From: Psychromicrobium silvestre
Lineage (GTDB): Bacteria > Actinomycetota > Actinomycetes > Actinomycetales > Micrococcaceae
NCBI RefSeq assembly: GCF_013408295.1
Contig: NZ_JACBYQ010000002.1
Location: forward strand, 62,001-126,000
Direction: 5' to 3'
DNA: 64,000 nt
The notes below the pieces were generated by a model. It was not told the DNA's origin, did no database searches, and saw only the letters and a program-made list of their open reading frames with translations. Shown piece after piece: positions 37,165 through 47,079 of the stretch. The translations under genes were made by a program, and so were the position numbers. Each line of letters begins with the position of its first letter. Position 1 is the stretch's first letter.

Positions 37165-38094
37165 ATGAAAATCACATCTAAGGCGCTCGCGAAATCGCTC
37201 GCCATCCTCGCGGTTGGCGCCGTAGCGCTGACCGGCTGTACCAATGCATCTCAGCAGCAACCCTCTTCTAGCTCAAGTGGTGCTGCCAGCTTCGATCCGA
37301 CAACCGTTGCCAAAGACGACACGCTTGCGGCTCAAGTTTCTGACACCATCAAGACCCGCGGCACCTTACTCATCGGCGCGGACACCTCCTATGCACCGGC
37401 CGAGTTCCTCGGTGGAAACGACGGCCGCACCCCGTTGGGTTACGACGTTGACCTGAGCAAGGCCATCGCCGCAACGCTGGGCTTGAAGGTCGAGGTGCAA
37501 ACCGCAGACTTCAACGGCATCCTGCCCGCTCTTGGCAGCAAGTACGATCTCGGCATCTCCTCCTTCACGATCAATAGTGAGCGCCTCAAAGCCGTAAACA
37601 TGGTCAGCTACTTCAACGCCGGTGTGCAGTGGGCAGTGCAGAAGGGCAATCCAAAGAACTTCAGCCTGGATGATGTCTGCGGTAAGAACATTGGTGTCCA
37701 GACCGGCACGGTCGAGGAAGAGGACGTCACCGCTCGCTCCAAGAAGTGCACCGATGCGGGTAAAGCCGCTATAAATATCGTCAGCCTGGCCAAACAGGCC
37801 GAGGTCACCACTCGTTTGACCGGCGGTGCAATCGACGCCATGAGCGCTGATTCGCCGGTGACTCGCTACGCCATTTCGCAGACCGGTGACAAGCTGGAAT
37901 TGCTCGGCTCGGAAACCGATGCCGCACAGCAGGGCATTGCGGTGGCCAAGACGGACACAGCCTTGGCCGATCTGGTCGCCAAGGTGGTTAATAAGCTGAT
38001 GGCTGATGGCACTTACAAGAAGATCTTGGACGCCTGGAGCAATAGCGCGGGTGCCATTGACAAGGCCGTGGTCAATCCCGCGGCAGCAAGTTGA
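37165..38094 (+). CDS. amino-acid ABC transporter substrate-binding lipoprotein
   Basis: 309 residues. A signal peptide ends at lipobox LTGC with the lipid-carrying C25. The rest is a family-3 binding protein (GTLLIGADTSYAPAEFLGG, then LGYDVDLSKAIAATLGLKVE). ATG 37165 has AAAGG upstream; a longer frame begins 18 codons earlier. It likely binds a polar amino acid. First gene of a three-gene operon, its stop overlapping the permease start (TTGA). Confidence 0.92.
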   Translation: MKITSKALAKSLAILAVGAVALTGCTNASQQQPSSSSSGAASFDPTTVAKDDTLAAQVSDTIKTRGTLLIGADTSYAPAEFLGGNDGRTPLGYDVDLSKAIAATLGLKVEVQTADFNGILPALGSKYDLGISSFTINSERLKAVNMVSYFNAGVQWAVQKGNPKNFSLDDVCGKNIGVQTGTVEEEDVTARSKKCTDAGKAAINIVSLAKQAEVTTRLTGGAIDAMSADSPVTRYAISQTGDKLELLGSETDAAQQGIAVAKTDTALADLVAKVVNKLMADGTYKKILDAWSNSAGAIDKAVVNPAAAS

Positions 38095-39074
38095 GTACCC
38101 CCGCCCCTAGTCCGGCTGTAGCTCCTACCGAGGAGTCACAGCCGGAGTGGATCCGAGCCCGCGGCGTTCCCCACCCGGGCCGCTGGGTGGCTGTCGTTGT
38201 CATCGTCTTATTGGCGGTCGCCGCTATCTATAGCGCAGCCACTAATCAGAACTTCCACTGGGATCTGGTAACCACCTATTTCCTGGATGTCTTGGTGGTT
38301 CAGGGAGTCGGCTGGACTTTGCTGCTCACCGTGCTCGCCATGGTGTTGGCTATTGTTCTCGCGCTCCTTTTGGCGATCATGCGGCAATCCGATAACTGGA
38401 TTTTCCGTTGGGTGAGCTGGGCCTGGGTCTGGTTCTTCCGGGGCACCCCGGTTTACACCCAGTTGCTTTTCTGGGGCTCAATCGGTGTGCTGTACCCGAA
38501 GATCGCCATGGGGGTACCTTTCGGACCGGAGCTGTTCAGCTTCAACTACGAGGACTTCTCCCACGGCTTCTGGCCGGCCGTGATTGGTCTGGGCCTGAAC
38601 GAATCCGCTTATCTTGCGGAAATCTTCCGGGCCGGGCTGAAGTCGGTGGACAACGGGCAGATGGAAGCAGCCGAAGCGCTGGGTATGCGCAAGAGCAAGA
38701 TCATGCTGCGAATCATCTTGCCGCAGGCCATGCGGGTGATCGTGCCGCCGACCGGCAATGAAACTATCGGCATGCTCAAGACCACCTCGCTCGTGCTCGC
38801 TGTGCCGTTCACCTACGATCTAACCTTCGTCACGAACGCCATTGCGAATCGGATCTACTTCCCGATCCCGCTGCTCGTGGTGGCGGCGCTGTGGTACCTG
38901 ATCATCACCAGCGTCCTGATGGTGGGCCAGTTCTACATTGAGCGATACTTCGGCAAGGGCGTAGATAACCTAGTACCCGCACCCGTAATGGCCACCAAGG
39001 CGACGGCGGCTGCGCACGCAAACGCTGACACCACCGGGGACCTCCCCGACGGCGAAGAGGGGAAGCAAGCATGA
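38091..39074 (+). CDS. amino-acid ABC transporter permease
   Basis: 327 residues, HisMQ-type permease with a ~35-residue cytoplasmic lead ([17 protein letters not shown]). The EAA loop [22 protein letters not shown] is clear. TTG start overlapping the previous stop, and ATGA overlap with the ATPase gene. It lets one polar amino acid through the membrane, with the single permease acting as a homodimer. Confidence 0.93.
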   Translation: MSTPAPSPAVAPTEESQPEWIRARGVPHPGRWVAVVVIVLLAVAAIYSAATNQNFHWDLVTTYFLDVLVVQGVGWTLLLTVLAMVLAIVLALLLAIMRQSDNWIFRWVSWAWVWFFRGTPVYTQLLFWGSIGVLYPKIAMGVPFGPELFSFNYEDFSHGFWPAVIGLGLNESAYLAEIFRAGLKSVDNGQMEAAEALGMRKSKIMLRIILPQAMRVIVPPTGNETIGMLKTTSLVLAVPFTYDLTFVTNAIANRIYFPIPLLVVAALWYLIITSVLMVGQFYIERYFGKGVDNLVPAPVMATKATAAAHANADTTGDLPDGEEGKQA

Positions 39075-39829
39075 GCCTGGTACGCATTGAAGGAGTTCAT
39101 AAGACCTTCGGCCAGCACCATGTGCTGCGGGGTATTGATATGACCATCGAGCAGGGTGAAGTTTCGGTCATCATCGGGCCCTCCGGCTCGGGTAAATCGA
39201 CGCTGCTGCGCTGTGTGAACAAGATGGAATCGATCAGCGCAGGCCGGGTCTACGTCAAGGACGAGCTGATCGGTTACCGGGAAGTCAACGGCCAACTCCA
39301 TGACCTGAATCCTGCGGAGATCGCCGGGCAACGCCGTGAAATCGGTATGGTCTTCCAGCGGTTCAACCTGTTCCCGCACAAAACTGCCTTGCAGAACGTG
39401 ATGGAAGCCCCGATTCAGGTAAAGGGAACGCCCAAGGCTAAGGCTCGAGCCAAGGCCCTGGAACTGTTGGAGCAAGTGGGATTGGCGGACCGCTCAGGCC
39501 ACTATCCAGCACAGCTCTCCGGCGGTCAGCAGCAACGGGTGGCTATTGCCCGTGCCCTGGCCATGGAACCCGAATTGATGCTCTTCGACGAGCCGACTTC
39601 GGCGCTCGACCCGGAACTGGTCGGTGATGTGCTCCAGGTGATGAAGGATCTGGCTAAATCCGGTATGACCATGATGGTGGTGACCCATGAAATCGGCTTT
39701 GCCCGAGAGGTGGGTGACACCCTGAGCTTCATGGACGGCGGAGTGGTGGTGGAATCCGGTGATCCTCGCGAGTTGATTGCCAATCCTCAGCATCACCGGA
39801 CCAAGGAGTTCCTCAGCAGAGTTCTCTAA
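39071..39829 (+). CDS. amino-acid ABC transporter ATPase
   Basis: 252 residues of the GlnQ/HisP type. Walker [18 protein letters not shown] signature, Walker [13 protein letters not shown] and switch His in VVTHEIGFA. It completes the transporter. Its 3' end overlaps the convergent menD gene by 17 nt. Confidence 0.95.
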   Translation: MSLVRIEGVHKTFGQHHVLRGIDMTIEQGEVSVIIGPSGSGKSTLLRCVNKMESISAGRVYVKDELIGYREVNGQLHDLNPAEIAGQRREIGMVFQRFNLFPHKTALQNVMEAPIQVKGTPKAKARAKALELLEQVGLADRSGHYPAQLSGGQQQRVAIARALAMEPELMLFDEPTSALDPELVGDVLQVMKDLAKSGMTMMVVTHEIGFAREVGDTLSFMDGGVVVESGDPRELIANPQHHRTKEFLSRVL

Positions 39830-41501
39830 CAGCCTCGGCAATCGCGGTTTTTACCCGATCATGCAGGCCCCGCAAAGCGGATCGTTCGGTACGGATTTCC
39901 AGCACCGAGCGGCCGCGGACCGGGGCCTGTAGCGCGTCCGTGAGTTCCGCCGTCGTACCAATTCTCTGGTATGCCAGCCCATACGCTGCGGCGAGCTGGC
40001 TCAGCTCAACGTCTTGGGCAGTTCCGAAGAAGCGTTCGACGGCGGCGGCATAGGCGGGCTGTGCAGCCAGAGTTCCGTGCTCCAAGAGGCCGAAAATTCC
40101 GCCTCCGGCATCGTTGAGCACCACGATCTGCAGGTCCGAGACCCGTTCACCGCGAGGCAAGAGCAAGCCTCCCGCATCGTGGAGCAGGGTCAGGTCCCCT
40201 AACAAGAGCCGGGTTGGCCTGCCAGAAGCCAGGGCGATCCCCTGCGCCGTTGAGACTGTGCCATCGATTCCGGCCAGACCGCGATTGGCAAAGATCCGCG
40301 CTGAGGTCGGCCGTGGGCGGGCGGCCAGATCGACATCCCGGATCGGGTTCGAGGAGCCGATCATCAGTTGAACCTCGGAAAGCCGCCAAAGTTCTCTCGC
40401 CAGGCGCAGCCCACTCAGTTCCGTGCCAAGCGCGCTTTCCAGCGCAGTCTCGGCCAGCTCAGCGGCTCGCTGCCAGGACTCCAGCCAGCCCACCGGTCCA
40501 CGGCCCGCAAATTTGCTAAGCTCTGGCCCGTCCCGGATCAGGGTTTCGGTGCGCCGATCTGCCTCAAACCAGGCCACCGGGCGAGGCAAAAAGAGCGCTC
40601 GGGGCAGCTCGACCCGACTCATCAGGGCGCTGACCGGCCGGGAAAGGGTGGGCCGGCCAAACACCACTACCCGCTCGATCTGCCCCGCAAAATGTTCCAG
40701 CAGCAGCCGGTAGGGACCGATGGCGTTCGGCCCGAAACGGGCATTGGAAGAGGGCTCGGCCAGCAACGGTAGTCGATGTAAGCGGGCAAAGCGCTCCGCC
40801 TCCACGCCGGCGTCGTGACCTGCCAGAACCACGGTTCTGCTGAGAAAATCTGTTGCCCCCGGATAAAAGACCGGTGCCTGCGGTTCGGCAAACTCCGGAG
40901 TACCGACAAACTCGGGGACACCGGCGCTCAGCGTATTCGGCTGATATTCGCTGCCATCCAGCTGCGGAGTGAGCGGCTCGCGGAAAGCCAGGTTCAATTG
41001 CACCGGGCCCCGAGGAACCCCGTCGAGGAGCCCGCGGGCCGCGTCGAGGCCGGTCTGCACCGCAGTCTGCGGGTCGGTATCCGCGGGAATGTCCGCAGCA
41101 AAACGAACGTGTGGGCCGAAAAGGTCGACCTGATCGGTGGTCTGGTTCGCCCCGGTGCCACGTAATTCCTCGGGTCGATCCGCGGAGAGCACCAGTAGAG
41201 GCACCCCGGCATGGTTGGCCTCCATCACCGCCGGAAGCAGATTGCCCACCGCCGTCCCCGAGGTGGTGAGTACCGCCGTCGGCAGACCGGAGCTGAGCGC
41301 TAGGCCGAGTGCCGTGAAACCAGCGGCCCGTTCATCGATCCGGACCAAGATTTCCAACTCTGCTTCGGCCAGCGCATAGGCCAAGGGCGCACTGCGCGAG
41401 CCCGGGGCCAACACCACTTGCCGCACTCCCCCGGCGCGCAGGGTACTGATCACTCGCCGCGCCACGTCCATTGATGACCATGAAGATCCCAGCAAGCTCA
41501 C
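39813..41501 (-). CDS. menD: SEPHCHC synthase MenD
   Basis: 562 residues, ThDP-dependent. The N-terminal motif [16 protein letters not shown] and the active-site Glu region IDERAAGF are present, and [20 protein letters not shown] and LGDLTLLHD form the ThDP site. It condenses 2-oxoglutarate with isochorismate. The GTG at 41501 lies 6 nt after a -10 (TAGACT, 41508-41513), so a leaderless start fits. A later ATG at 41471 is possible. Confidence 0.95.
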   Translation of the reverse strand: MSLLGSSWSSMDVARRVISTLRAGGVRQVVLAPGSRSAPLAYALAEAELEILVRIDERAAGFTALGLALSSGLPTAVLTTSGTAVGNLLPAVMEANHAGVPLLVLSADRPEELRGTGANQTTDQVDLFGPHVRFAADIPADTDPQTAVQTGLDAARGLLDGVPRGPVQLNLAFREPLTPQLDGSEYQPNTLSAGVPEFVGTPEFAEPQAPVFYPGATDFLSRTVVLAGHDAGVEAERFARLHRLPLLAEPSSNARFGPNAIGPYRLLLEHFAGQIERVVVFGRPTLSRPVSALMSRVELPRALFLPRPVAWFEADRRTETLIRDGPELSKFAGRGPVGWLESWQRAAELAETALESALGTELSGLRLARELWRLSEVQLMIGSSNPIRDVDLAARPRPTSARIFANRGLAGIDGTVSTAQGIALASGRPTRLLLGDLTLLHDAGGLLLPRGERVSDLQIVVLNDAGGGIFGLLEHGTLAAQPAYAAAVERFFGTAQDVELSQLAAAYGLAYQRIGTTAELTDALQAPVRGRSVLEIRTERSALRGLHDRVKTAIAEAVRELC

Positions 41502-41566
41502 CCCCTCAGTCTAAGCTCCACTCCTCAACGCGCGAGTGCACACTTAACGCCCATGTTGCGGGTCGA

Positions 41567-42571
41567 TTATGGGCGCGAAGTGTGCACTCGCGCGAGGGCG
41601 TGTACGCGGCGGAGTCGGTTGAGCCACCACTCGCGGCGTTCAGGGGATGCTTGGTACCTCCTGAGCAGCTCAGGGTCCGGAACTGCTTCGCGCAGTGCGA
41701 TGCTGCCTCCCCGCGCCACCAGAGGGTCCACACAGATATCCTCTGTCAGCAGCGAAACCGTGCCCAGCCCGCAGGCGAAGGGAAGCTCGGGAAGCGCTCC
41801 GGCTAGAGCCAGCCCCGCACGAATCCCCACCGAAGTATCCAGGGCAGAGCTAACGACGGCGGGTAGCCCGGCCTGGGCAACCAGGTCCAGCACCGCACGC
41901 ACTCCGCCCAGCGGCGCAACCTTGACCACAATCAGGTCTGCAGCCCCGGCTCGGGCCACGGCGAGCGGATCGCTCTCCTTCCGGACGCTCTCATCGGCGG
42001 CGATCCGGAGCGGAATCCGCTCGGCGGCTAGAGCCTCCCGCAGCCGGGCCAGCCCGTCGATTCCGGCTACCGGCTGCTCAGCATACTCCAGCCCAAATTC
42101 GGCCAGTTTCCGGAACGCAACGAGGGCTTCTTGATGGTTCCAAGCGGCATTGGCATCGATTCGCAGTGCTGCCTGAGGGGCGGCCCGCCGGACCGCAGCG
42201 ACCCGCGCCAGGTCATCGGCCAGGCTCTGCCCGGGTTCCGCCACCTTGATTTTCACCGCGGAAACCTCACCGAAGGCGGCCAACACCTCGGGCACCCGCG
42301 AGGCGGGCACTGCCGGCATAGTCGCATTCACCGGAATCTCGGTCCGAATCGGGGCGGGGAACCCCTGCCAGCCAGCTTCCAGGGCGGCTCGCAACCAGCG
42401 CGCCGCCTCGACGTCGTCGTATTCCGGAAAGGGACCGAACTCCGCCCAGCCCACCGGGCCGCGCAGTAAGAGGGTCTCCCGGACGGTGATGCCGCGGAAC
42501 CGGACCCGCATCGGCAACGCGACTACTTCTGCCGAGGCGAGGATCTCCTCAAGGCCTGGTATCTCTTGCAC
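41567..42571 (-). CDS. menC: o-succinylbenzoate synthase
   Basis: 334 residues of the enolase superfamily. The KIKVAEPGQ lysine strand, the DANAAW metal Asp, the EQPVAG Glu and the AADESVR Asp/Glu are in order, and VVKVAPLGGV holds the second catalytic Lys. It dehydrates SHCHC to o-succinylbenzoate, the step after MenD and MenH. It is followed 65 nt later by menD on the same strand. Confidence 0.93.
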   Translation of the reverse strand: MQEIPGLEEILASAEVVALPMRVRFRGITVRETLLLRGPVGWAEFGPFPEYDDVEAARWLRAALEAGWQGFPAPIRTEIPVNATMPAVPASRVPEVLAAFGEVSAVKIKVAEPGQSLADDLARVAAVRRAAPQAALRIDANAAWNHQEALVAFRKLAEFGLEYAEQPVAGIDGLARLREALAAERIPLRIAADESVRKESDPLAVARAGAADLIVVKVAPLGGVRAVLDLVAQAGLPAVVSSALDTSVGIRAGLALAGALPELPFACGLGTVSLLTEDICVDPLVARGGSIALREAVPDPELLRRYQASPERREWWLNRLRRVHALARVHTSRP

Positions 42572-42645
42572 GACACCGAGCCTACCCGCGCCACCGTTTT
42601 TCCGCCGATCAGGAAGTCCTTAGGCAGAGGAAGTACCCTGGAAAG

Positions 42646-43521
42646 GTGAGTTTGAAAGCCGGTCAGGAACAACGCAGCCATCCAGGACTCTTTTTCTTGG
42701 CGGCGGCCCTGTCCGGGCTAGGGCTAATTGGAACCTATCTTTTCTTCGTGCAAACCACCACAGGTCAATACATTGACGAATCGGCACTTGTCGAAGCAAC
42801 CGCCCCCCACGCCGCAGTTGGCGTGCAGGTTTCCTACTTCCTGGATTTGCTGCCCATCATCTCGGTGGCAATCGGCGTGGTCACGGTGCTTTTCGTCTCC
42901 CTCTGGCGTCGGCGCTGGCGGGCCGCCGGAATCGCGATACTGGCGATGGCCGCCGCTAACGCCACCACCCAACTGTTCAAGATCGCGCTGCCGGAACGTC
43001 CGGATCAAGGGGTGGCCACCCTGAATTTCAATTCGTTGCCGTCCGGGCACAGCACACTGGCGGCGAGCGCCGCGGCGGCGGTCTTCTTGGTCTGCAGCCC
43101 TCGCTGGCGTCCATTCGCGGCCTTTGCCGGTGGCAGCTTCGCGATTATTTCCGGCATTTCCACGTTTATCAATCAATGGCACCGACCGGCCGATGTGCTA
43201 GCTGCCTACCTGGTAGTGGCGCTCTGGAGCTCGCTCGCGGGCTGGGCAATTATGCGGCAGGGTCGCGCCTGGAATGTTTGGCAGGGCTATGGAAGCCATT
43301 GGGCTTCGAGCCGCCTTTGGCCGCTACTCGCGGCGCTCCTGGGCGTGGCCGCAGGGATCTTCGCCACCGTGGTGTTGGGCAAGCTGAGCGCCTCCGGCGC
43401 GCAGAGCACTAGCGACTATTTCTTTTCCGGGATTGCGCTCATCGTGATTTCCGGATACTTACTCACCGTGGCTGGTGTGCTACTTTTCGGCTTCGAAGCG
43501 CGCCGGGCAAAGCTCAGCTAG
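42646..43521 (+). CDS. PAP2-family membrane phosphatase
   Basis: 291 residues with about six membrane helices. The three phosphatase motifs are present: KIALPERP, PSGHST and STFINQWHRPADV. It probably dephosphorylates a lipid phosphate such as undecaprenyl or phosphatidate. The GTG start has GGAAAG directly before it and also a TACCCT -10 6 nt upstream. It overlaps the convergent MFS gene by 8 nt. Confidence 0.87.
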   Translation: MSLKAGQEQRSHPGLFFLAAALSGLGLIGTYLFFVQTTTGQYIDESALVEATAPHAAVGVQVSYFLDLLPIISVAIGVVTVLFVSLWRRRWRAAGIAILAMAAANATTQLFKIALPERPDQGVATLNFNSLPSGHSTLAASAAAAVFLVCSPRWRPFAAFAGGSFAIISGISTFINQWHRPADVLAAYLVVALWSSLAGWAIMRQGRAWNVWQGYGSHWASSRLWPLLAALLGVAAGIFATVVLGKLSASGAQSTSDYFFSGIALIVISGYLLTVAGVLLFGFEARRAKLS

Positions 43522-44713
43522 GCGTTTTGGGGGAACGCGGAATCCAGTACCAAAGCACGGCACCCGCGGCCAAGCCGATCAATCCTGTGGCGGCGACCCC
43601 GAAAGCCAGCGAAATCACGGCGGTGAGGCCAGAGAGCAGCGCGGGTCCGGAAAAGGAACCAAGGTCGGCCAAGAAGCGCCAGATCCCTAGGAATTGAGCC
43701 CGCCCTCTGGCTGGCGAGTAGTCAGCGCCTAGGGTCATCACCACGCCGGAACCAATACCATTTCCGAAACCGATCAAAAGGGCTACCAGGAGTAAACCAA
43801 GCGCCCCGGTGGTCAGCGGCATAAGCAGCAGCGAAATACCCATCAGCAGCATCGAGGGTACCGCCACCCAGGCTCGACCTCGCCGGTCCATCACCTTTCC
43901 AGCCGGATAGAAAACCAACATGTCCACCGCCCCGGAGAGGCCATAGATCAAGGAAGTCGTACTGGCATCAAGGCCCAATCCTTCCGCCCAGAGCGGGAGC
44001 ACCGCCTGTCGAGAAGCCCGGACCGCGCCAACCAGCAGCACGCCGATACCAATGGTCAGGAATATCCGGCGGCGATCCACCAGAATACTTCGCACTGTGG
44101 GTGCCCCAGTGGCCGACTGTGCTCCCCCTTCATGCACCAGGTCCGGCATGCTCAGCGCCACCAATCCGGCGATCACCACAGCGACCACGCCCACCCAGTA
44201 GGCGCCCGCCAACTGGAAGAAATTGATGGCCAAGGCTCCGATAAAGGGACCGATGAACACTCCGATGCGCATCACCCCGCCCAGAGTGGACAGTGCCCGG
44301 GCCCGGTACTGGATCGGAACCGCCTCGGTAAGGTATTTCTGCCGAGCAAGATTGAAGACGGCGGAGGCGGCTCCGATCAGCAGCACACCTAGGCCGTAGA
44401 CCCAGAGATTCGGAGCCACGGCGCACAGGATCATGGCTACCATGCTGAGCCCGGCTGCTCCAACAATGGACCAGCGCTCACCATATTTATCGGTCAGAAT
44501 CGACGCCGGGATATTGCTCAGCAGGGAACCAATACCGATTAAGGTAACCACGAGTGCAGCGATCGCTACCGAGGCTCCGAGGCCTCGGGCACTCAGAGCA
44601 ATGACGGGGAGGATGGCCCCTTCCCCTAATCCAAAGAGGATCGAAGGCCCAAAAGCGGGTATGGCGATCTTCTTGAAACTAAACTCTGCGCCGTCCTGAC
44701 TCACTCTTTCCAC
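43514..44713 (-). CDS. MFS transporter
   Basis: 399 residues with about 12 membrane helices. The TM2-TM3 loop DKYGERWSIVG and the equivalent MDRRGRAWVAVP loop in the second half mark the major-facilitator fold. The start ATG is 44713. It stands between convergent PAP2 and divergent acyltransferase genes, and the substrate is unknown. Confidence 0.86.
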   Translation of the reverse strand: MERVSQDGAEFSFKKIAIPAFGPSILFGLGEGAILPVIALSARGLGASVAIAALVVTLIGIGSLLSNIPASILTDKYGERWSIVGAAGLSMVAMILCAVAPNLWVYGLGVLLIGAASAVFNLARQKYLTEAVPIQYRARALSTLGGVMRIGVFIGPFIGALAINFFQLAGAYWVGVVAVVIAGLVALSMPDLVHEGGAQSATGAPTVRSILVDRRRIFLTIGIGVLLVGAVRASRQAVLPLWAEGLGLDASTTSLIYGLSGAVDMLVFYPAGKVMDRRGRAWVAVPSMLLMGISLLLMPLTTGALGLLLVALLIGFGNGIGSGVVMTLGADYSPARGRAQFLGIWRFLADLGSFSGPALLSGLTAVISLAFGVAATGLIGLAAGAVLWYWIPRSPKTPS

Positions 44714-44851
44714 CCTACCTTGCGTGCCCTAGGCAACCGTCACGGGCTTGTCATCGAATCGTTATGTTTCCAGACGGTCATCAACTAGTTTTCTACATTT
44801 GAGTGTTTTATATTAAATCTAATCTCTTGATTTACTAGCCGAGGAGTCCTC

Positions 44852-46159
44852 ATGATCACCACCGAAAGAGTTCGACGTCGCAGCGTGGCGACCGGCCGCA
44901 AAGCTCGACTCGAAGCCATTCCGGCCGGCCGCGATCTGGTCGTAGATCTGGTCCGGGTTGCTTGCATGTTTGCCGTGGTGGCCGTCCACCTGTTGATGAT
45001 CGGCATCCGTCTGGATAGCAACGGCGTGCAGGTCATCAACCCACTCACCTCGATTGGCTGGTTTGCTCAGGGCACCTGGATCGGGCAGGTGATGCCGCTG
45101 TTCTTCATCGTCGGCGGCTTCGCCTCGCTCACCTCCTGGCGCAGCCTGCAACGCAGGGGCGGAGACGCTGGCCACTACCTACGGGGCAGATTACTCCGAC
45201 TGGCTCGACCCACAGTGGCGCTCTATGCCTTCCTCGCGGCGGCACTCTGGATCGCTCATTTTGTCGGGGCGCCGAAAGATCTACTCAAGGTGGTCGCGGC
45301 AGGAGCCGGAGTCCAGCTGTGGTTTCTAGCCGCCTACCTGCTCTGCCAATTGATGGTGCCGCTGATGGCAAAACTGCACGAGCGCGCCCCGAAACTGACC
45401 ATCGGTGCACTACTGCTCGGCGCGATGGCCGTTGACGCCCTACGGATCGGAACCCACCAAGACATCATCGGCTTGGCGAACCTGTTCTTCGTCTGGGTGC
45501 TGGTACAGCAGATTGGTTTCTTCTACGCCGACGGAGCCTTCGATAAGCTGAACCGCTGGCAGCTTATCGGGATAGCAGTGCTCTGTTACCTGGTGATGAT
45601 CCCGCTGACGCACAGCGGAACTTACCCGGTAGACATGTTGACCGCACTCAACCCGCCGATGCTTCCGCTGGTCCTGGTTGGCCTTGCGCAGATCTGCCTG
45701 ATCAAAGCCTGCTACCCGGCCTTGCAGTGGTTGACCCGGCAGAGCGTGGTTCAGAAGCTGATGTACGTGGTGGGCAGCCGCTCAATGACCATCTACCTCT
45801 GGCACCTACCGCTGATTATCGCGGTCTTCGGAGTAGCGCTGCTGCTCGGACTGCCGTTCCCGGAGCCGGGAAGCGCCGACTGGTGGCTCAGCCGCCCGCT
45901 GTACTACCTGCTGGCCTTCGGCGTGGTGCTGCTGGTAACCCAACCCCTGGTCAAACTGGAGCTGGCCAGCACAGCGCTGCCTGCCGGCGTCGAACGCCCC
46001 CGCCTGGCTGTGGTTGTTTTGGCCACCGCGCTGGCGGCTGCGGGCCCCTTCGCGGTCATGCGGGTGGGACTCGACCTGAGCAACGTGCTTTGGGGACTAG
46101 CCGCAATGCTGGCTTCGGTGCTGCTGGTCCGAGGGATGCCACGGTTCATGCGGGCCTAG
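44852..46159 (+). CDS. acyltransferase 3 family membrane protein
   Basis: 435 residues, about ten membrane helices. RDLVVDLVRVACMFAVVAVHLL and the conserved LFFIVGGFA, RGRLLRLARP and YLWHLP motifs fit acyltransferase 3. These enzymes acylate cell-envelope or exported sugars and peptides. A basic ~25-residue cytoplasmic N-terminus leads in. A strong ribosome site (GAGGAG) precedes the ATG, within an AT-rich promoter region (44760-44840). Confidence 0.85.
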   Translation: MITTERVRRRSVATGRKARLEAIPAGRDLVVDLVRVACMFAVVAVHLLMIGIRLDSNGVQVINPLTSIGWFAQGTWIGQVMPLFFIVGGFASLTSWRSLQRRGGDAGHYLRGRLLRLARPTVALYAFLAAALWIAHFVGAPKDLLKVVAAGAGVQLWFLAAYLLCQLMVPLMAKLHERAPKLTIGALLLGAMAVDALRIGTHQDIIGLANLFFVWVLVQQIGFFYADGAFDKLNRWQLIGIAVLCYLVMIPLTHSGTYPVDMLTALNPPMLPLVLVGLAQICLIKACYPALQWLTRQSVVQKLMYVVGSRSMTIYLWHLPLIIAVFGVALLLGLPFPEPGSADWWLSRPLYYLLAFGVVLLVTQPLVKLELASTALPAGVERPRLAVVVLATALAAAGPFAVMRVGLDLSNVLWGLAAMLASVLLVRGMPRFMRA

Positions 46160-46197
46160 GCGGACATGCCTAGGCGTTCATGCCTAGGCGGACGCGC

Positions 46198-47007
46198 CTA
46201 GCTGACCTGCTTGAGCCTGGCAATGAACCAACGCGACTGCTCCGGCCCATAGGGCAGAATCGGAATCGACTTGGTCGCATCGTTCGGGGTCTCCCGCATG
46301 GCTTCCTGCGCCATCCGGACGGCGGTGGACATCGTGGTCGCCATGGTCTTGACGAACTCATCGTTCACCGGCCGCCCATGCCCGGGAGCGAGGAATTCAT
46401 ACCGTTGGCGCAGCGCCGAAAGCTGGCGCAAGGTATCCGCCCAATCCATTGGATAGGAGTCCTCGAAGGAGGGATGAGCACCTTCCTCCACCAGATCACC
46501 GGCAAAGACCACCGAGGGGCTGCCCACCAGAAGGTCACCGTCGGTATGACCGCGACCCAGGTAGAACAGCGTCACCGAGAGCCCGCCCAAATCGACCAGC
46601 ACCGGCTGATCCTTGACCAAGGCATTCGGTAGCACAAGCTCGGTGTTCTCGCCTTCGGCCGAGGCCATTTCGGGTTCGAAATCGGCATTGAGCTGGCGAC
46701 GCTGAGCTTCGCCCTTCTCGGCCATGGTTTTCGCCGCATTCTGGTGAGCCCAGAACTCGGTGGCACCATCGGCTGCGAATACCGCATTACCAAAGAAGTG
46801 ATCGTAGTGCGCATGAGTGTTGACCACCACGAGTGGCAGTGGGGTGACCTCACGAACCGCTTGCAGGATCTGGGCGCCTTGGCGCGGACCGCAGCCGGTA
46901 TCGATCACCAGCGCTCTTTCGGAGCCCACTATCAATCCGGTGTTGAGCAGTGCTCCCGGGGTGGCCAGGAGATAGTTACCGGGGGCCAGTTCACGCCATG
47001 ACGCCAT
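46198..47007 (-). CDS. MBL-fold metallohydrolase
   Basis: 269 residues. The zinc motif NTHAHYDHFFGN, a GRGHTDGDLLV His, VFAGDLVEEGAHPS and APGHGRPV are all in order. It probably hydrolyses a thioester or lactone-like substrate, but the family is broad. The N-terminus is LAPGNYLLATPGALLNTGLIVG. Convergent with the acyltransferase gene; the 38 bp between them holds two copies of ATGCCTAGGCG. Confidence 0.85.
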   Translation of the reverse strand: MASWRELAPGNYLLATPGALLNTGLIVGSERALVIDTGCGPRQGAQILQAVREVTPLPLVVVNTHAHYDHFFGNAVFAADGATEFWAHQNAAKTMAEKGEAQRRQLNADFEPEMASAEGENTELVLPNALVKDQPVLVDLGGLSVTLFYLGRGHTDGDLLVGSPSVVFAGDLVEEGAHPSFEDSYPMDWADTLRQLSALRQRYEFLAPGHGRPVNDEFVKTMATTMSTAVRMAQEAMRETPNDATKSIPILPYGPEQSRWFIARLKQVS

Positions 47008-47079
47008 TCAGCTACGACCTTTCGATGCTCTTCCAGCACTATTCTGCCGTATAGGAGCGCCAATTGGAGGTAGCCCGGC

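Noticed and set aside
46160-46197. Repeated ATGCCTAGGCG as a terminator or mobile-element end
   Set aside because: Two short direct copies only; the possible stems are weak, and there is no element between or beside them.
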